Positions 25,604 through 34,419 of a DNA stretch of 64,000 nucleotides are shown piece after piece. The DNA comes from Chlorogloea sp. CCALA 695 (GTDB lineage Bacteria > Cyanobacteriota > Cyanobacteriia > Cyanobacteriales > Chroococcidiopsidaceae), in the NCBI RefSeq assembly GCF_003003885.1, contig NZ_PVWN01000011.1:1-64000 (forward strand). The letters run 5' to 3'. Made by a program: the position numbers and the translations under genes. Below the pieces are notes generated by a model. It ran no database searches, had not been told where the DNA came from, and saw only the letters and a list, made by a program, of their open reading frames with translations. Within the stretch, counting starts at the first letter, position 1; each line of letters opens with the position of its first letter.

Positions 25604-28048
25604 TTATCTATTCTCTGACAAACATTCGGAAATTCTATTTAAATACGCTGTGCGATCGCGAGTTCCATCACTTCCTTCCCAAGTCACTAACCAAGGGAGT
25701 TGACCTTCTTTAAGAGCGTCGCCAGAAAAGTCGGTTGTAGGGAGAAAAACAAGAGTCCTGTTCCCATCTGCGTCCGTCTCCAATCTCGCCCACCCAACAC
25801 GGCTCATAAACTCAATAATATCTCCATTTACCTCGCGCCAAATGCGTTTTTGAACACTAAAGCCAAAACGTCGATCGCTGTTTGTCCAAAGCTCATCCAT
25901 AGCACGTAAGTCTTGACAAGGGAAATTTTGAGCGACTTCGGCTGGAAACCTGCGCTCTTGCGATGTGTTCGATAGTTCCCACACGATCTCGGCTGTTAGA
26001 TTGTCAGCCTCTTTCAATTTATTATTTTGCAGTAGGTTTTTTAATTCAGCATAAAAATACTCTTGTTGAGATTGTTTAACTTTACTCAACAAATCATTGT
26101 TTTGATTGGGTGTAAGCAACTCAATTAATTCGTAATGTAAGGATTTTATAGTATCAGGAGTAATTATTTTATTTTTTGAATTATGAGGGTTAAATTGCTG
26201 GGTATTTGATTGAAGTAACCCAAACGCTTTTTTATAAAATTCTAGTGCTGCTTGATTATTCTCTTGTTCTTTATATATTTTACCTTGTATTATTAATGAA
26301 TAAAGGCGCACTTCCTTTTCTAAAGGAGAGATTTGGCTATTTCCATCTCCTAATAGTTTTGTATTCTTTTTGATCGTTTTTATAGCGTCTTCCCGCTGCT
26401 CTAGATTCTGATATGCTAAGGCGATATTGCTTAACAAGAGACTTTGTTGAAGATTGTAGTTCTCTTTAATTTCCTCATCTTGAGACAAACCTAATTGTTT
26501 CGTGGCCTCAGCCGCTTCTTGCTCATCCTTTCTCTGGATTTGTGGGATTAATTCAGATAGTAGTGAGATATTTGTAAGCTGGTTCTGGACGCGATTAAGT
26601 TTAACTCCTGCCAAGCTTGCTGAAATGAGTAATGCTACTAAAATAATATTTCCAACGCGAGTTCGACTTTTAGCTTTCTTATTCGCTACAGCCAATGTAT
26701 AGTTAGCCTCAGCTAATACTTGACTTCTTTGTTCTGCTGCTTCTTTGTCCTGCTTCTCGCGTTCCAATGCAGCCTCTATTTCTAATCTAGCTAATTTTTG
26801 TTCCTCCTGTTGACTAGCTAATAAAAACATGGTATGTCGGTCACTTAAACTTTTATCCTTCGACCATTTTTGACCATCTAGCAGTGTCACTCCCCTCAAC
26901 AATCGCGAGGTATCTTTGTATTCAGAAGCTACCCAAGCTTTGAGATTTTCGGCGTAAGGGCAAAACGTCTGCAACTGAGTTTCAATCCAATCATTGTCAA
27001 AAATCTCTTTATAAATTGGGTTGTAAACTCTTAATTTGTTTTTTTCTTTGACAACTAATCCAGAAAGCTGTAAGTGATATTGCTCTGGAGTATCATCTGC
27101 TATTATCTCAAATTTCTCCGCCTGACAAATTCGCTGACACAAGCCTATCAGAGCAGGGGCGTTTTTATTCTTAATAATCCTATCTCTAATCGTTTGTAAA
27201 TGTTGAGGATAGTCTTGGGCTTCCCAGTTTTCAATAATGCACTGACGCACGACCTGTTCAACATTACGTGGATTTTCTTCTTGAGACTCTTTCACCATCA
27301 AATCGCACAGCTTTTGTGTCAGGAACGGTTGTCCTCCTGTCCAATCCAAAATTTGCTTAAATATCCCCTCTGGGTCAGGATATATCCCCTGCAAACCCTT
27401 TATTAACGGTTCAATTTTATCATTCGATTGGAATGGCTTTAAAAAGATACCTTTGCCAATATTAAACGCAGTGATATTTTTATCTTTGATTAAATCGCTT
27501 GGTGATGCAATTCCTAATAAACAAAAGGTAAGACGTTTATATTTGCGCTCGTCATTACGGCGTTCATGACAATAACGAATGAAAACAAAAAAATCATCAG
27601 TATTAAAATTGAGACTTACAACGCTACCAATTTCATCAATAAAAATAACAATATTTTCGTCTATTTGGGCAAGTAGTATCTTTTCAATAAACTTCCGAAA
27701 TCGTGTTCCACCTGAGTCTGACTGATTTCGTTCCCACCACTCGGCAAATTTAAAATCTAGGTCAAAATAATCAATAAGTTTTTCAACTAACCCTTTATAC
27801 CATTCCTCTTCTGAGATGTTTTTGCTAGTTCCACCACTAAGGTCAATAACTGCACATTCTATGCCATCGTCTCGTAAACGGCGTACAGTTCGTATCCGCA
27901 AGCTGCTCTTTCCACTTTGACTTGAGTTCAGCACATAACAAAACTTACCAGCTTTCAGTGCTTCATATAATTCTTCATCGGCTTTTCGCTTTACATAGGT
28001 GCTGTTGTCTTCTGGTACACATCCAGAGTAATAGTACTGGTCAACCAT
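25604..28048 (-). CDS. AAA-like (AAA_35) NTPase with TM segment, helical repeat region and C-terminal GUN4 domain
   Basis: An 814-residue signalling-type NTPase. Residues about 8-340 are an AAA_35 domain: YYYSGCVPEDNSTYVKRKAD, a Walker A-like VLNSSQSGKSSLRIRT, Walker B VIFIDEIGS, and a sensor/winged-helix part (WTGGQPFLTQKLCDLM). A charged coiled-coil (about 425-460) precedes one membrane helix (about 467-485, GNIILVALLISASLAGVKL). A TPR-like helical region follows. Residues about 664-814 match GUN4, the tetrapyrrole-binding regulator of Mg-chelatase: KNLLQNNKLKEAD, FPCQDLRAMDELW, RFGFSVQKRIW, RVGW and a GQLP loop. It follows the HTH/AAA gene by three bases, so the two form an operon. AAA_35 proteins usually end in WD40 repeats; the GUN4 ending is unusual. 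Ligand and output are unknown. Confidence 0.82.
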   Translation of the reverse strand: MVDQYYYSGCVPEDNSTYVKRKADEELYEALKAGKFCYVLNSSQSGKSSLRIRTVRRLRDDGIECAVIDLSGGTSKNISEEEWYKGLVEKLIDYFDLDFKFAEWWERNQSDSGGTRFRKFIEKILLAQIDENIVIFIDEIGSVVSLNFNTDDFFVFIRYCHERRNDERKYKRLTFCLLGIASPSDLIKDKNITAFNIGKGIFLKPFQSNDKIEPLIKGLQGIYPDPEGIFKQILDWTGGQPFLTQKLCDLMVKESQEENPRNVEQVVRQCIIENWEAQDYPQHLQTIRDRIIKNKNAPALIGLCQRICQAEKFEIIADDTPEQYHLQLSGLVVKEKNKLRVYNPIYKEIFDNDWIETQLQTFCPYAENLKAWVASEYKDTSRLLRGVTLLDGQKWSKDKSLSDRHTMFLLASQQEEQKLARLEIEAALEREKQDKEAAEQRSQVLAEANYTLAVANKKAKSRTRVGNIILVALLISASLAGVKLNRVQNQLTNISLLSELIPQIQRKDEQEAAEATKQLGLSQDEEIKENYNLQQSLLLSNIALAYQNLEQREDAIKTIKKNTKLLGDGNSQISPLEKEVRLYSLIIQGKIYKEQENNQAALEFYKKAFGLLQSNTQQFNPHNSKNKIITPDTIKSLHYELIELLTPNQNNDLLSKVKQSQQEYFYAELKNLLQNNKLKEADNLTAEIVWELSNTSQERRFPAEVAQNFPCQDLRAMDELWTNSDRRFGFSVQKRIWREVNGDIIEFMSRVGWARLETDADGNRTLVFLPTTDFSGDALKEGQLPWLVTWEGSDGTRDRTAYLNRISECLSENR

Positions 28049-28051
28049 AAC

Positions 28052-29485
28052 TTACTCCAAACGCTCAGAAAAGTACTGACGATGTAAATCGTAACGCGAA
28101 CTACAATCATGACTAGAATATTTCACTAACCCTATACTGTCGAGTTTGAACCCAACTTCAGGATCTAGTCTCACGGATTCATTTGCCGTTAGCACTTTTT
28201 TATACGCCGATTCTAACTGAGGATTTTTTTGTAAAATCGATAGTAGCTTTCGTAGATGGTTGCTGTAAATCCCTTCTTCTGTTGGCGCAAGGGTTAAAAG
28301 TTTCTCTAAAGTTGTTTGTTGATGCTTAAGACTGCTTAAAGCCTGATTTATGAGTTCTGGGTGTCCTCCTACTAAACCCATCAACCGCCTCAATCCATCT
28401 TCTCCCAACTGTTGGTCTAATTCATAATGCTTGGCAAAAGTTGTTACCTCAGAAAGGTTAAAGTCTAGTAACTTAACTGATACTCCTACATTGAACGGTG
28501 AATAATTATCAGGTAAGTTTGGATAAGCTTGAGTGGAACAAACCAAAATTACCCGCAGTTTTCTCCAAATATTACCAACTCTGTCGCTTTGTTTGCTGCT
28601 ATCATGCCAAAACCGTAGGAGCGAGAAAAATTCTTCGTAAGTATCATAAAATTCAATCAACAAGTCACAATTATCTATACCAATGACTATAGGACATTCA
28701 CTATTTGATAGTAAATATTTAATGTATCTATTACAGTTCTCCTTCGCTGTGGCGGGATTTTGCCAGCATTCCTCTATTTTGGATTGAAGTTCCAAACTCG
28801 TAAAAGCATCAGCTAAATCATTAGAAACTTGAACGCAGAACCAGTACAAAAAGGTGTTTGAGTTAGTTAAAGTATTCCTATCAGCAAGATTCAAATCTAA
28901 TTTAACTGATTCATAATCCTGCTGTTTCGCATATTCAAGCCATTGCCCTAACAGCAAGGTTTTACCCATTCCCTGGGCAGATGTAATACGAATTAGCGCT
29001 CCAGGTTCTCTAATTTTATCGTAACCCAAAGATTCAACGTTGGGACGCTCAATATAAAAGTAAGGATCTAGTGGCGCTCGTTGTACCTCTAAGGGTTCTG
29101 GGTTTTTAGCTTCTTCCATCAAAGCTGGTCTAGTTTTCGGTAGAGAAGCTTGTTTTTCGTTATCTTGCTTTTCTTTATGGCGCTTTAGAGGTTGCCGAAA
29201 ATTTGCCTTTTTTACCTCTTCGCCTAACTCCTTAGTAAGCATATCCCATATGACCTTACCAACTTTTTTGCAGTGGTCTTCTGTATAAAAATTATCATTT
29301 TCAGCGTTTACTTGTTCCGCATCAGCGTCTGAAGTTTTCTCAACTCTAGAGTATTTTATTCCATCGTATGCTGCCTTCAATACTTTCGTTTGCATATCAT
29401 TTAGATAGTGTCCCTCAACTTTTCTGCTAATTTCATTAACCAGTTTTTTGACCTCTTCCCAAGAAAGTTCTGGCTGATAGTTCAT
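28052..29485 (-). CDS. HTH_VMAP-type N-terminus plus AAA-like (AAA_35) NTPase
   Basis: A 477-residue protein. Residues about 6-110 resemble the N-terminal HTH domain of cyanobacterial vWA-MoxR-associated proteins (LSWEEVKKLVNEI, LNDMQTKVLKAAYDGIKY, HCKKVGKVIWDMLTKELG, KKANFRQPL). After a charged linker, residues about 130-450 form an AAA_35 NTPase: PYFYIERPNVESLGYDKI, Walker A ITSAQGMGKTLLLGQW, Walker B CPIVIGIDNCDLL, and LMGLVGGHPELINQAL. The usual DE of Walker B is DN here, so hydrolysis may be slow. Such proteins are inferred components of NTP-dependent conflict/defence systems. The HTH could bind DNA; four iterated motifs lie upstream. First gene of the pair. Confidence 0.78.
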   Translation of the reverse strand: MNYQPELSWEEVKKLVNEISRKVEGHYLNDMQTKVLKAAYDGIKYSRVEKTSDADAEQVNAENDNFYTEDHCKKVGKVIWDMLTKELGEEVKKANFRQPLKRHKEKQDNEKQASLPKTRPALMEEAKNPEPLEVQRAPLDPYFYIERPNVESLGYDKIREPGALIRITSAQGMGKTLLLGQWLEYAKQQDYESVKLDLNLADRNTLTNSNTFLYWFCVQVSNDLADAFTSLELQSKIEECWQNPATAKENCNRYIKYLLSNSECPIVIGIDNCDLLIEFYDTYEEFFSLLRFWHDSSKQSDRVGNIWRKLRVILVCSTQAYPNLPDNYSPFNVGVSVKLLDFNLSEVTTFAKHYELDQQLGEDGLRRLMGLVGGHPELINQALSSLKHQQTTLEKLLTLAPTEEGIYSNHLRKLLSILQKNPQLESAYKKVLTANESVRLDPEVGFKLDSIGLVKYSSHDCSSRYDLHRQYFSERLE

Positions 29486-29648
29486 GGCTTTAATTGATAA
29501 TTATGCGAACAAGACATCAAGGCTTAGAGGCTCTATTTGACAGAGCAAAATGCAGTGAGTGCCTGGGCTTAAAACCCAGATAGATTTGCTCATGCCACCT
29601 TTAAAAACTGGCTTTTACTTATCTAGTTGATATTGTATCAACTTCTGT

Positions 29649-29692
29649 AGCCCGATCTTTATATTTGTTTGCTAACAAACCCCCTTCGGGCT
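29649..29692. repeat. Nested stem-loop upstream of the NTPase module
   Basis: Outer stem AGCCCGA (29649-29655) with TCGGGCT (29686-29692); inner stem TTTGTT with AACAAA around TGCT. It lies about 165 bases before the HTH_VMAP gene start, where it could affect the leader mRNA. Confidence 0.55.
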
Positions 29693-29751
29693 GAACTCAA
29701 GGACGGGGAACGCTTTTCCTGTTTAACTTTCCTATTATCGAAAGTTTTGAG

Positions 29752-29909
29752 ATTAATTTAACCCCACTTTTTGCTACTTTTTTACACTTTGGTTGCATAA
29801 GTTATTAATTAAAACCCACTTTTCATAAAGTGCGATCGCACTTTAGTTACAAGAATCATTAATTGAGGCACTTTCTTATGTAAATAACTTATTAATCAAG
29901 CCACTTTTT
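29752..29909. promoter_or_regulatory. Array of four directly repeated sites, consensus ATTAATYNARNCCACTTT
   Basis: Copies at 29752-29772, 29804-29823, 29858-29876 and 29891-29909, all in the same orientation. Start-to-start spacings are 52, 54 and 33 bases, close to five, five and three helical turns, so a protein bound to each would sit on the same DNA face. They lie between the divergent NTPase operon and the 93-residue gene. They look like operator iterons, possibly for the HTH_VMAP protein; an alternative is a transposon end with several transposase sites. Confidence 0.65.
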
Positions 29910-29979
29910 CCTACTGCATAATAGTACATTTTTAAATAAGTTAGGCAGTAGATGAAAACTTGAAATTAATCTACAAATC

Positions 29980-30261
29980 ATGTTTAACTTTACCAGTTTG
30001 AATAGAAAAGCATGGGCTTTCGATCAGTTTTTTAGTGAGAGCAAAGATGGAGCAAATATAAAACGAAAGGCTATTGCTATTACAATGTTTTTTGTAATAA
30101 TTGGGGCAGGATTGGCAACAGCCGCTACTGCTATTGCTAATCTAGATGCTTCATCGACGACAATTGCTTGGAGACCCAGACCAGCCCCACCAAATAGGGA
30201 AGGAAGTGATGACCCTAGCAATACCGAAGGTATTAACCAGCAAGGCAGCTTATTAACTTAG
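29980..30261 (+). CDS. Small membrane-anchored protein of unknown function
   Basis: A 93-residue protein I do not recognise. A charged N-terminal third (WAFDQFFSESKDGANIKRK) is followed by one hydrophobic segment at about residues 31-53 (AIAITMFFVIIGAGLATAA), then a Pro-rich polar tail (WRPRPAPPNREGSDDPSN). Topology would put the tail outside the cytoplasm if the basic residues stay in. It is divergent from the HTH_VMAP/AAA operon and shares its promoter region with the four iterated sites, so it may be a third member of that module; that link is positional only. Confidence 0.5.
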   Translation: MFNFTSLNRKAWAFDQFFSESKDGANIKRKAIAITMFFVIIGAGLATAATAIANLDASSTTIAWRPRPAPPNREGSDDPSNTEGINQQGSLLT

Positions 30262-30334
30262 TTGAACTTGAATAATACTTTCATCATTTCCAAACCCCGA
30301 GACTCACATTTTTGAACAATGTAAGTTAGAGCAG

Positions 30335-30366
30335 CCCCATCCTCGCCCTTGTAAGGCAGGGTGGGG
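30335..30366. repeat. Imperfect GC-rich hairpin (CCCCATCCTCGCC / GGCAGGGTGGGG)
   Basis: A GC-rich imperfect stem in AT-rich surroundings, between the 93-residue gene and the haemagglutinin gene. It may terminate the small gene. It also resembles the subterminal hairpins of IS200/IS605-type elements, but no tnpA or tnpB is present. Confidence 0.45.
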
Positions 30367-30464
30367 ATATGTCATTAACTAAGGTTTTAGGCTCGCGTCA
30401 TAAGAAAGCTGATCGACGAGAAACGCCAGTGATATATTGCTAAAAAAGTTTAGGAGATTACTTT

Positions 30465-33083
30465 ATGATTGCGAAAAGCTGGTTGAGTGGGTGCTGGCAG
30501 GTGAAAATTGGGACTTGCGTTGCTATGGCTGGGACATTCTGTATCGCAATAAGCGGGGGTGTTTTGGCTCAAGTCGTGCCGGATAATACGCTAGGTGCTG
30601 AAAGTTCTATAGCTACACCCGATGTCATCCGGGGCATTGAGAGCGATCGCATTGATGGTGGAGCAACTCGCGGTGCTAATCTCTTTCATAGTTTTGAGCA
30701 ATTTAATATCGGTGCAGAGCGAGGTGCTTACTTCACCAATTCAGTAGGGATTGAAAACATTTTCTCGCGCGTTACCGGGGCTAATAGTTCGGAAATATTG
30801 GGACGGCTCGGGGTGTTAGGCAATGCCAATTTGTTTTTGATTAATCCTAGGGGCATTGTGTTCGGCTCTGGGGCAAGTTTGGATGTGCAAGGCTCATTTA
30901 TCGCTACAACGGCGGATGCGGTGAAGTTGGGCGATACGGGATTATTTAGCGCCACGCAACCAGAGGCGAGTAACTTACTTACGGTTAGTCCGTCAGCAAT
31001 ATTGTTTAATACTATTAACGCTCAATCGATTGTTAATCGTTCGCAAGCACAAAGCTCCATTAGTCAGCCTAATTCAGCAGGTGATTCCCCAGGACTACAG
31101 GTGCCACCGAGTCGCACCCTCGGATTGATTGGTGGGGATGTGCTGATACAGGGAGGAAAACTGACAGCAGCCGGGGGAAGAATTGAACTCGGTAGTGTCG
31201 CTGGAGTGGGTCAAGTGAGTTTGATCCCTAATGAAAAAGGCTTTGCCCTAGGGTATGACGCGATTGCTGATTTTGGCAATATTTCGCTCTCCAACCGAGC
31301 GTCTGTGGATACCAGTGGTGAGGGGGGCGGTGATGTTCAAATTCGTGGTGCGCGGTTAGAGATGAGCCAAAACTCCAATGTTTGGGCTGACACCTTGGGA
31401 GCAGAAAATGGCGGCGAATTACTAGTCCGCACAACAGAGGTTGTTCTGGGTGAGGATTCATTTTTGAGGGCTAATGTGACTCCTACAGGAATGGGAACTG
31501 GAGGAAACTTAACGATTAATACAGGTCGCTTGCTGGTGCAGGGTGGGGCAGAGGTATCAGCCACTACGTCCGGTGCAGGCAAGGGCGGCAACTTGCAGAT
31601 ATCTGCTAGTGAGTCAGTCGAGGTGGTGGGAGAATCACCCAATAGACAGGTTGGCAGTGGTTTGTTGGCTCAGAGTGAAGGAAGTGGAGGGGATGGAGGG
31701 GATGCAGGGAATTTGACGATTGACACGGGCCGCTTGCTGGTGCGCGATGGGTCACAGATATCAGCCAGTACTGGAGGTGAAGGCAAAGGCGGCAACTTGC
31801 AAATAGTTGCTGACTCGGTCGAGATGGTTGGCGAATCCGCCAAGAGTGAGTTTGTTAGTGGCTTGTCTGCACAGAGTGAAGGGCGTGGGGATGCAGGAAA
31901 TGTGACAATTGAAACGGGGCGCTTGCTGTTGCAAGATGGGGCGCAGGTATCAGCCATTACTGGAGGTGAAGGCAAGGGCGGCAACTTGCAGATAGTTGCT
32001 GACTCGGTCGAGATGGTTGGAGAATCCGCCAAGAGTGAGTTTGTTAGTGGCTTGTTTGCTACGAGTTTGGGAAGTGGGAATGCAGGGAATGTGACAATTA
32101 AAACGGGGCGCTTGCTGGTGCGCGATGGGGCGCAGGTATCAGCCATTACTGAAGGTGAAGGCAAGGGCGGCCACTTGCAGATAGTTGCTCATGACTCAGT
32201 TGAGTTGATTGGTACCTCCGCCAATAGTCAGTTTGCTAGTGGATTGTCTGTTCGGAGTCAAGGAAGTGGGGATTCAGGAAACTTAACGATTGATACAGGG
32301 CGCTTGCTAGTGCAGGGTGGGGCAGTCATATCTAGCCGTAGCTCAGGAGAAGGAACATCTGGCAATACAGACATTACAGCCCGCGAAACTTTACAAGCTG
32401 ATGATGGCACAATTAGTACTAGCACTAGCCGTTCTGGTGGAGGTGCGATCGCAATCAAGGCTGGAAATATCCGCCTAGTTGGCGACTCTGACATCAGAGG
32501 TAATGTCGCTTCTGGTGCAGACGACGGCGGTAACATTACTCTGACTGCTGACTATATCCTTGCTTTTGATAACAGCGATATCCTCGCTTTTGCGCGTGAT
32601 GGCAAGGGCGGAGACATAACCCTCAATACTCCTGCCTTCTTCGGTGAAAACTACCGTCCTGCTCCTGGTAGCACTAATCTTAGTGGGCTTGATAACAATA
32701 ACCAAGTTGACATTAATGCCACTGGCGCTGTCAGTGGCATCATCACCATACCCGATGTCACCTTTATCCAAAATAGCCTGATTGAATTACCAGAAAATCA
32801 ACTTAACACCGACAGCATCCTCGCCAATAGCTGCATTGTCCGCCGCAATCAACCGACTATGGGCAGCTTCACGATTACAGGAACTGGGGGCTTACCGCAG
32901 CGTCCTGGAGATGCTCAAATATCTAGCTTTCCCACAGTAGACATGGCAACTCTACCAAGTGATATCACAACTTCAAATACTCACCCTAATCGTTCTTGGC
33001 AAAAAGGCGACCCCATTATTGAACCCCAAGGCGTGTATCGGCTACCAAATCGAAAACTTGTATTGAGTCGAGAATGTTCTTAA
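30465..33083 (+). CDS. Two-partner-secretion filamentous haemagglutinin-like exoprotein
   Basis: An 872-residue exported beta-helix protein. Signal peptide ends at about VLAQ (residue 36). The TPS domain follows with its hallmarks NLFHSFEQFNIGAERGAYFTN, ANLFLINPRGIVFG and DVQGSFIATTADAV, which direct export through a TpsB pore. Residues about 347-635 are four full and one partial repeat units of 63-68 residues (TGRLLVQDGAQVSA, EGKGGNLQIVADSVE). The C-terminus SCIVRRN...GSFTITGTGGLPQRPGD is the normal ending of cyanobacterial members, so the gene is complete. No TpsB gene is next to it. A ribosome binding site (TTTAGGAG) precedes ATG 30465. Likely adhesin or surface protein. Confidence 0.88.
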   Translation: MIAKSWLSGCWQVKIGTCVAMAGTFCIAISGGVLAQVVPDNTLGAESSIATPDVIRGIESDRIDGGATRGANLFHSFEQFNIGAERGAYFTNSVGIENIFSRVTGANSSEILGRLGVLGNANLFLINPRGIVFGSGASLDVQGSFIATTADAVKLGDTGLFSATQPEASNLLTVSPSAILFNTINAQSIVNRSQAQSSISQPNSAGDSPGLQVPPSRTLGLIGGDVLIQGGKLTAAGGRIELGSVAGVGQVSLIPNEKGFALGYDAIADFGNISLSNRASVDTSGEGGGDVQIRGARLEMSQNSNVWADTLGAENGGELLVRTTEVVLGEDSFLRANVTPTGMGTGGNLTINTGRLLVQGGAEVSATTSGAGKGGNLQISASESVEVVGESPNRQVGSGLLAQSEGSGGDGGDAGNLTIDTGRLLVRDGSQISASTGGEGKGGNLQIVADSVEMVGESAKSEFVSGLSAQSEGRGDAGNVTIETGRLLLQDGAQVSAITGGEGKGGNLQIVADSVEMVGESAKSEFVSGLFATSLGSGNAGNVTIKTGRLLVRDGAQVSAITEGEGKGGHLQIVAHDSVELIGTSANSQFASGLSVRSQGSGDSGNLTIDTGRLLVQGGAVISSRSSGEGTSGNTDITARETLQADDGTISTSTSRSGGGAIAIKAGNIRLVGDSDIRGNVASGADDGGNITLTADYILAFDNSDILAFARDGKGGDITLNTPAFFGENYRPAPGSTNLSGLDNNNQVDINATGAVSGIITIPDVTFIQNSLIELPENQLNTDSILANSCIVRRNQPTMGSFTITGTGGLPQRPGDAQISSFPTVDMATLPSDITTSNTHPNRSWQKGDPIIEPQGVYRLPNRKLVLSRECS
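31503..32370 (+). repeat. Tandem repeats of 189-204 bases inside the haemagglutinin gene
   Basis: Units begin at 31503, 31707, 31896, 32085 and 32277 (the fifth is partial). Units 2 to 4 are nearly identical at DNA level over long stretches, which points to recent duplication or gene conversion. Copy number is likely to vary between strains. Confidence 0.8.
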
Positions 33084-33101
33084 AGAAATAAAAAGCTAAA
33101 T

Positions 33102-34193
33102 TCATTGCATCTGCTGCAAAACTTGACCAATCAAATCTGTTGGCACTTGGTCAGTTATTTCGACTGCACCAATTTGAGTAGGTAGCACAAATCTAACTTT
33201 ACCTGCTTTAACTTTTTTGTCAGTTTGTAAAGAGTCAATAATCGCATTAATATCTATTCCTGACGGCAAAGTAGTTGTAAGTCCAGCTTTTTGAATTAGC
33301 GCAACATGACGTGCTTGCGACTCTGCATCCCACAAATTCATTCCCAGGGCGAGTTTTCCCGCCGCTACCATGCCAATTGCTACAGCTTCACCATGATTAA
33401 TCGAGCGATAGCCTGTCAAGCTTTCTACCGCATGACCGATAGTATGACCATAATTGAGAATTGCCCTTAATCCGGCTTCTTTTTCATCTTTACTGACGAC
33501 ATCAGCTTTAGCTTGACAAGAACGGGCTAAAATAGTTTGCACCAAGCTAGGAGAAAGAGCAGGCATTTCGTCTAGGCGATCGCACGCTTCCATTTGCTCA
33601 AACAAATCCAAGTCCCAAATTATTCCATACTTAATTACTTCTGCCATCCCGGCTTGAAACTCCCGCACAGGTAAAGTGTCCAATACTTGCGGATCAATTA
33701 GTACCAATCGTGGCTGATGGAATGCGCCAATTAAATTTTTGCCTTGGGGATGATTCACACCTGTTTTGCCACCAATAGAAGCATCAACCATTGACAATAA
33801 CGTAGTAGGGACTTGAACAAAATTAATCCCTCTTAGCCATGTAGCCGCCGCGAAGCCCGTCATATCTCCAATTACGCCCCCACCTAAAGCAACCATCGTT
33901 GACGCGCGTTCTAGGCGGTTTTCTAGGGCTTTGTCGTAGATTTGCCCAACAGAGGTTAAGTTTTTGTATTGTTCGCCATCCTTGAGAAGACAAGTTGTAA
34001 CATCGAAGCCTGCATTTAAGAGAGATGAAACCGCTCTTTCCCCATAATGACCAAACACTGAGGGGTTGGATACTAATAAAACTTTTTTACCCAATTTGAG
34101 GGTAGCCATTTTTTCACCCAGCAATTCTAAGTTGCCTGGTGCGATCGCAATGTCGTAAGACTCAGAAGGTAGATTTACACTAATAATAGGCAT
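33102..34193 (-). CDS. aroB: 3-dehydroquinate synthase
   Basis: A 363-residue NAD- and metal-dependent enzyme of the shikimate pathway, making 3-dehydroquinate from DAHP. Motifs: [38 protein letters not shown] (NAD site), [20 protein letters not shown], Zn-binding Glu/His in [25 protein letters not shown] and [10 protein letters not shown]. Complete and of normal length. It converges with the haemagglutinin gene and is followed upstream by petL on the other strand. Confidence 0.95.
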   Translation of the reverse strand: MPIISVNLPSESYDIAIAPGNLELLGEKMATLKLGKKVLLVSNPSVFGHYGERAVSSLLNAGFDVTTCLLKDGEQYKNLTSVGQIYDKALENRLERASTMVALGGGVIGDMTGFAAATWLRGINFVQVPTTLLSMVDASIGGKTGVNHPQGKNLIGAFHQPRLVLIDPQVLDTLPVREFQAGMAEVIKYGIIWDLDLFEQMEACDRLDEMPALSPSLVQTILARSCQAKADVVSKDEKEAGLRAILNYGHTIGHAVESLTGYRSINHGEAVAIGMVAAGKLALGMNLWDAESQARHVALIQKAGLTTTLPSGIDINAIIDSLQTDKKVKAGKVRFVLPTQIGAVEITDQVPTDLIGQVLQQMQ

Positions 34194-34277
34194 AGCAAAT
34201 ATTTCAATTGGCGACTGGGCGCTGCAATTACTTCAACTAATGTTTCAATATTCTTTATAGCTAATGGAGAAACACAA

Positions 34278-34373
34278 ATGCTTGGAGTTATTTCTTACGT
34301 GCTGCTTTTGGGCGGATTTTTTGCCCTGGCGGTGGGTTTACTTTTCGGGCTACGCGCTGTTAAATTGCTGTAA
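34278..34373 (+). CDS. petL: Cytochrome b6-f complex subunit PetL
   Basis: A 31-residue gene. The protein starts MLGVISYVLLLGGFFALAVG, is a single membrane helix, and ends FGLRAVKLL. The R-x-x-K-L-hydrophobic ending and length fit PetL, the small peripheral subunit that stabilises the dimeric b6f complex in thylakoids. ATG 34278 is preceded by AATGGAGAAACACAA, a ribosome binding site at good distance. It is monocistronic, divergent from aroB. Confidence 0.8.
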   Translation: MLGVISYVLLLGGFFALAVGLLFGLRAVKLL

Positions 34374-34419
34374 TTCATGGTATTAGGGCGCATAGATAAA
34401 ATGCGCCCTACTCCTAGCC

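Larger units (their letters stand above)
29486..29979. other. Divergent promoter region of the NTPase module
   Basis: About 490 bases between the leftward NTPase operon and a rightward small gene. Contents: a hairpin CTGGG/CCCAG near 29561-29580; a nested cruciform at 29649-29692 (AGCCCGA/TCGGGCT outside, TTTGTT/AACAAA inside); four copies of an ATTAAT...CACTTT motif at 29752-29909; and one HIP1 octamer within a short palindrome AAAGTGCGATCGCACTTT. No gene is supported inside. Confidence 0.6.

Noticed and set aside
30335-30366. IS200/IS605 element end
   Set aside because: Only a single imperfect hairpin; no transposase gene or second end is present.
31670-32164. Long Pro/Ser-rich open frame on the minus strand
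   Set aside because: It is the antisense of the haemagglutinin repeats; no homology-like features and repeat-driven openness.
31503-32370. Regular repeats that might be a CRISPR array
   Set aside because: Units are 63-68 codons, in frame within the haemagglutinin gene, and there are no unique spacers.
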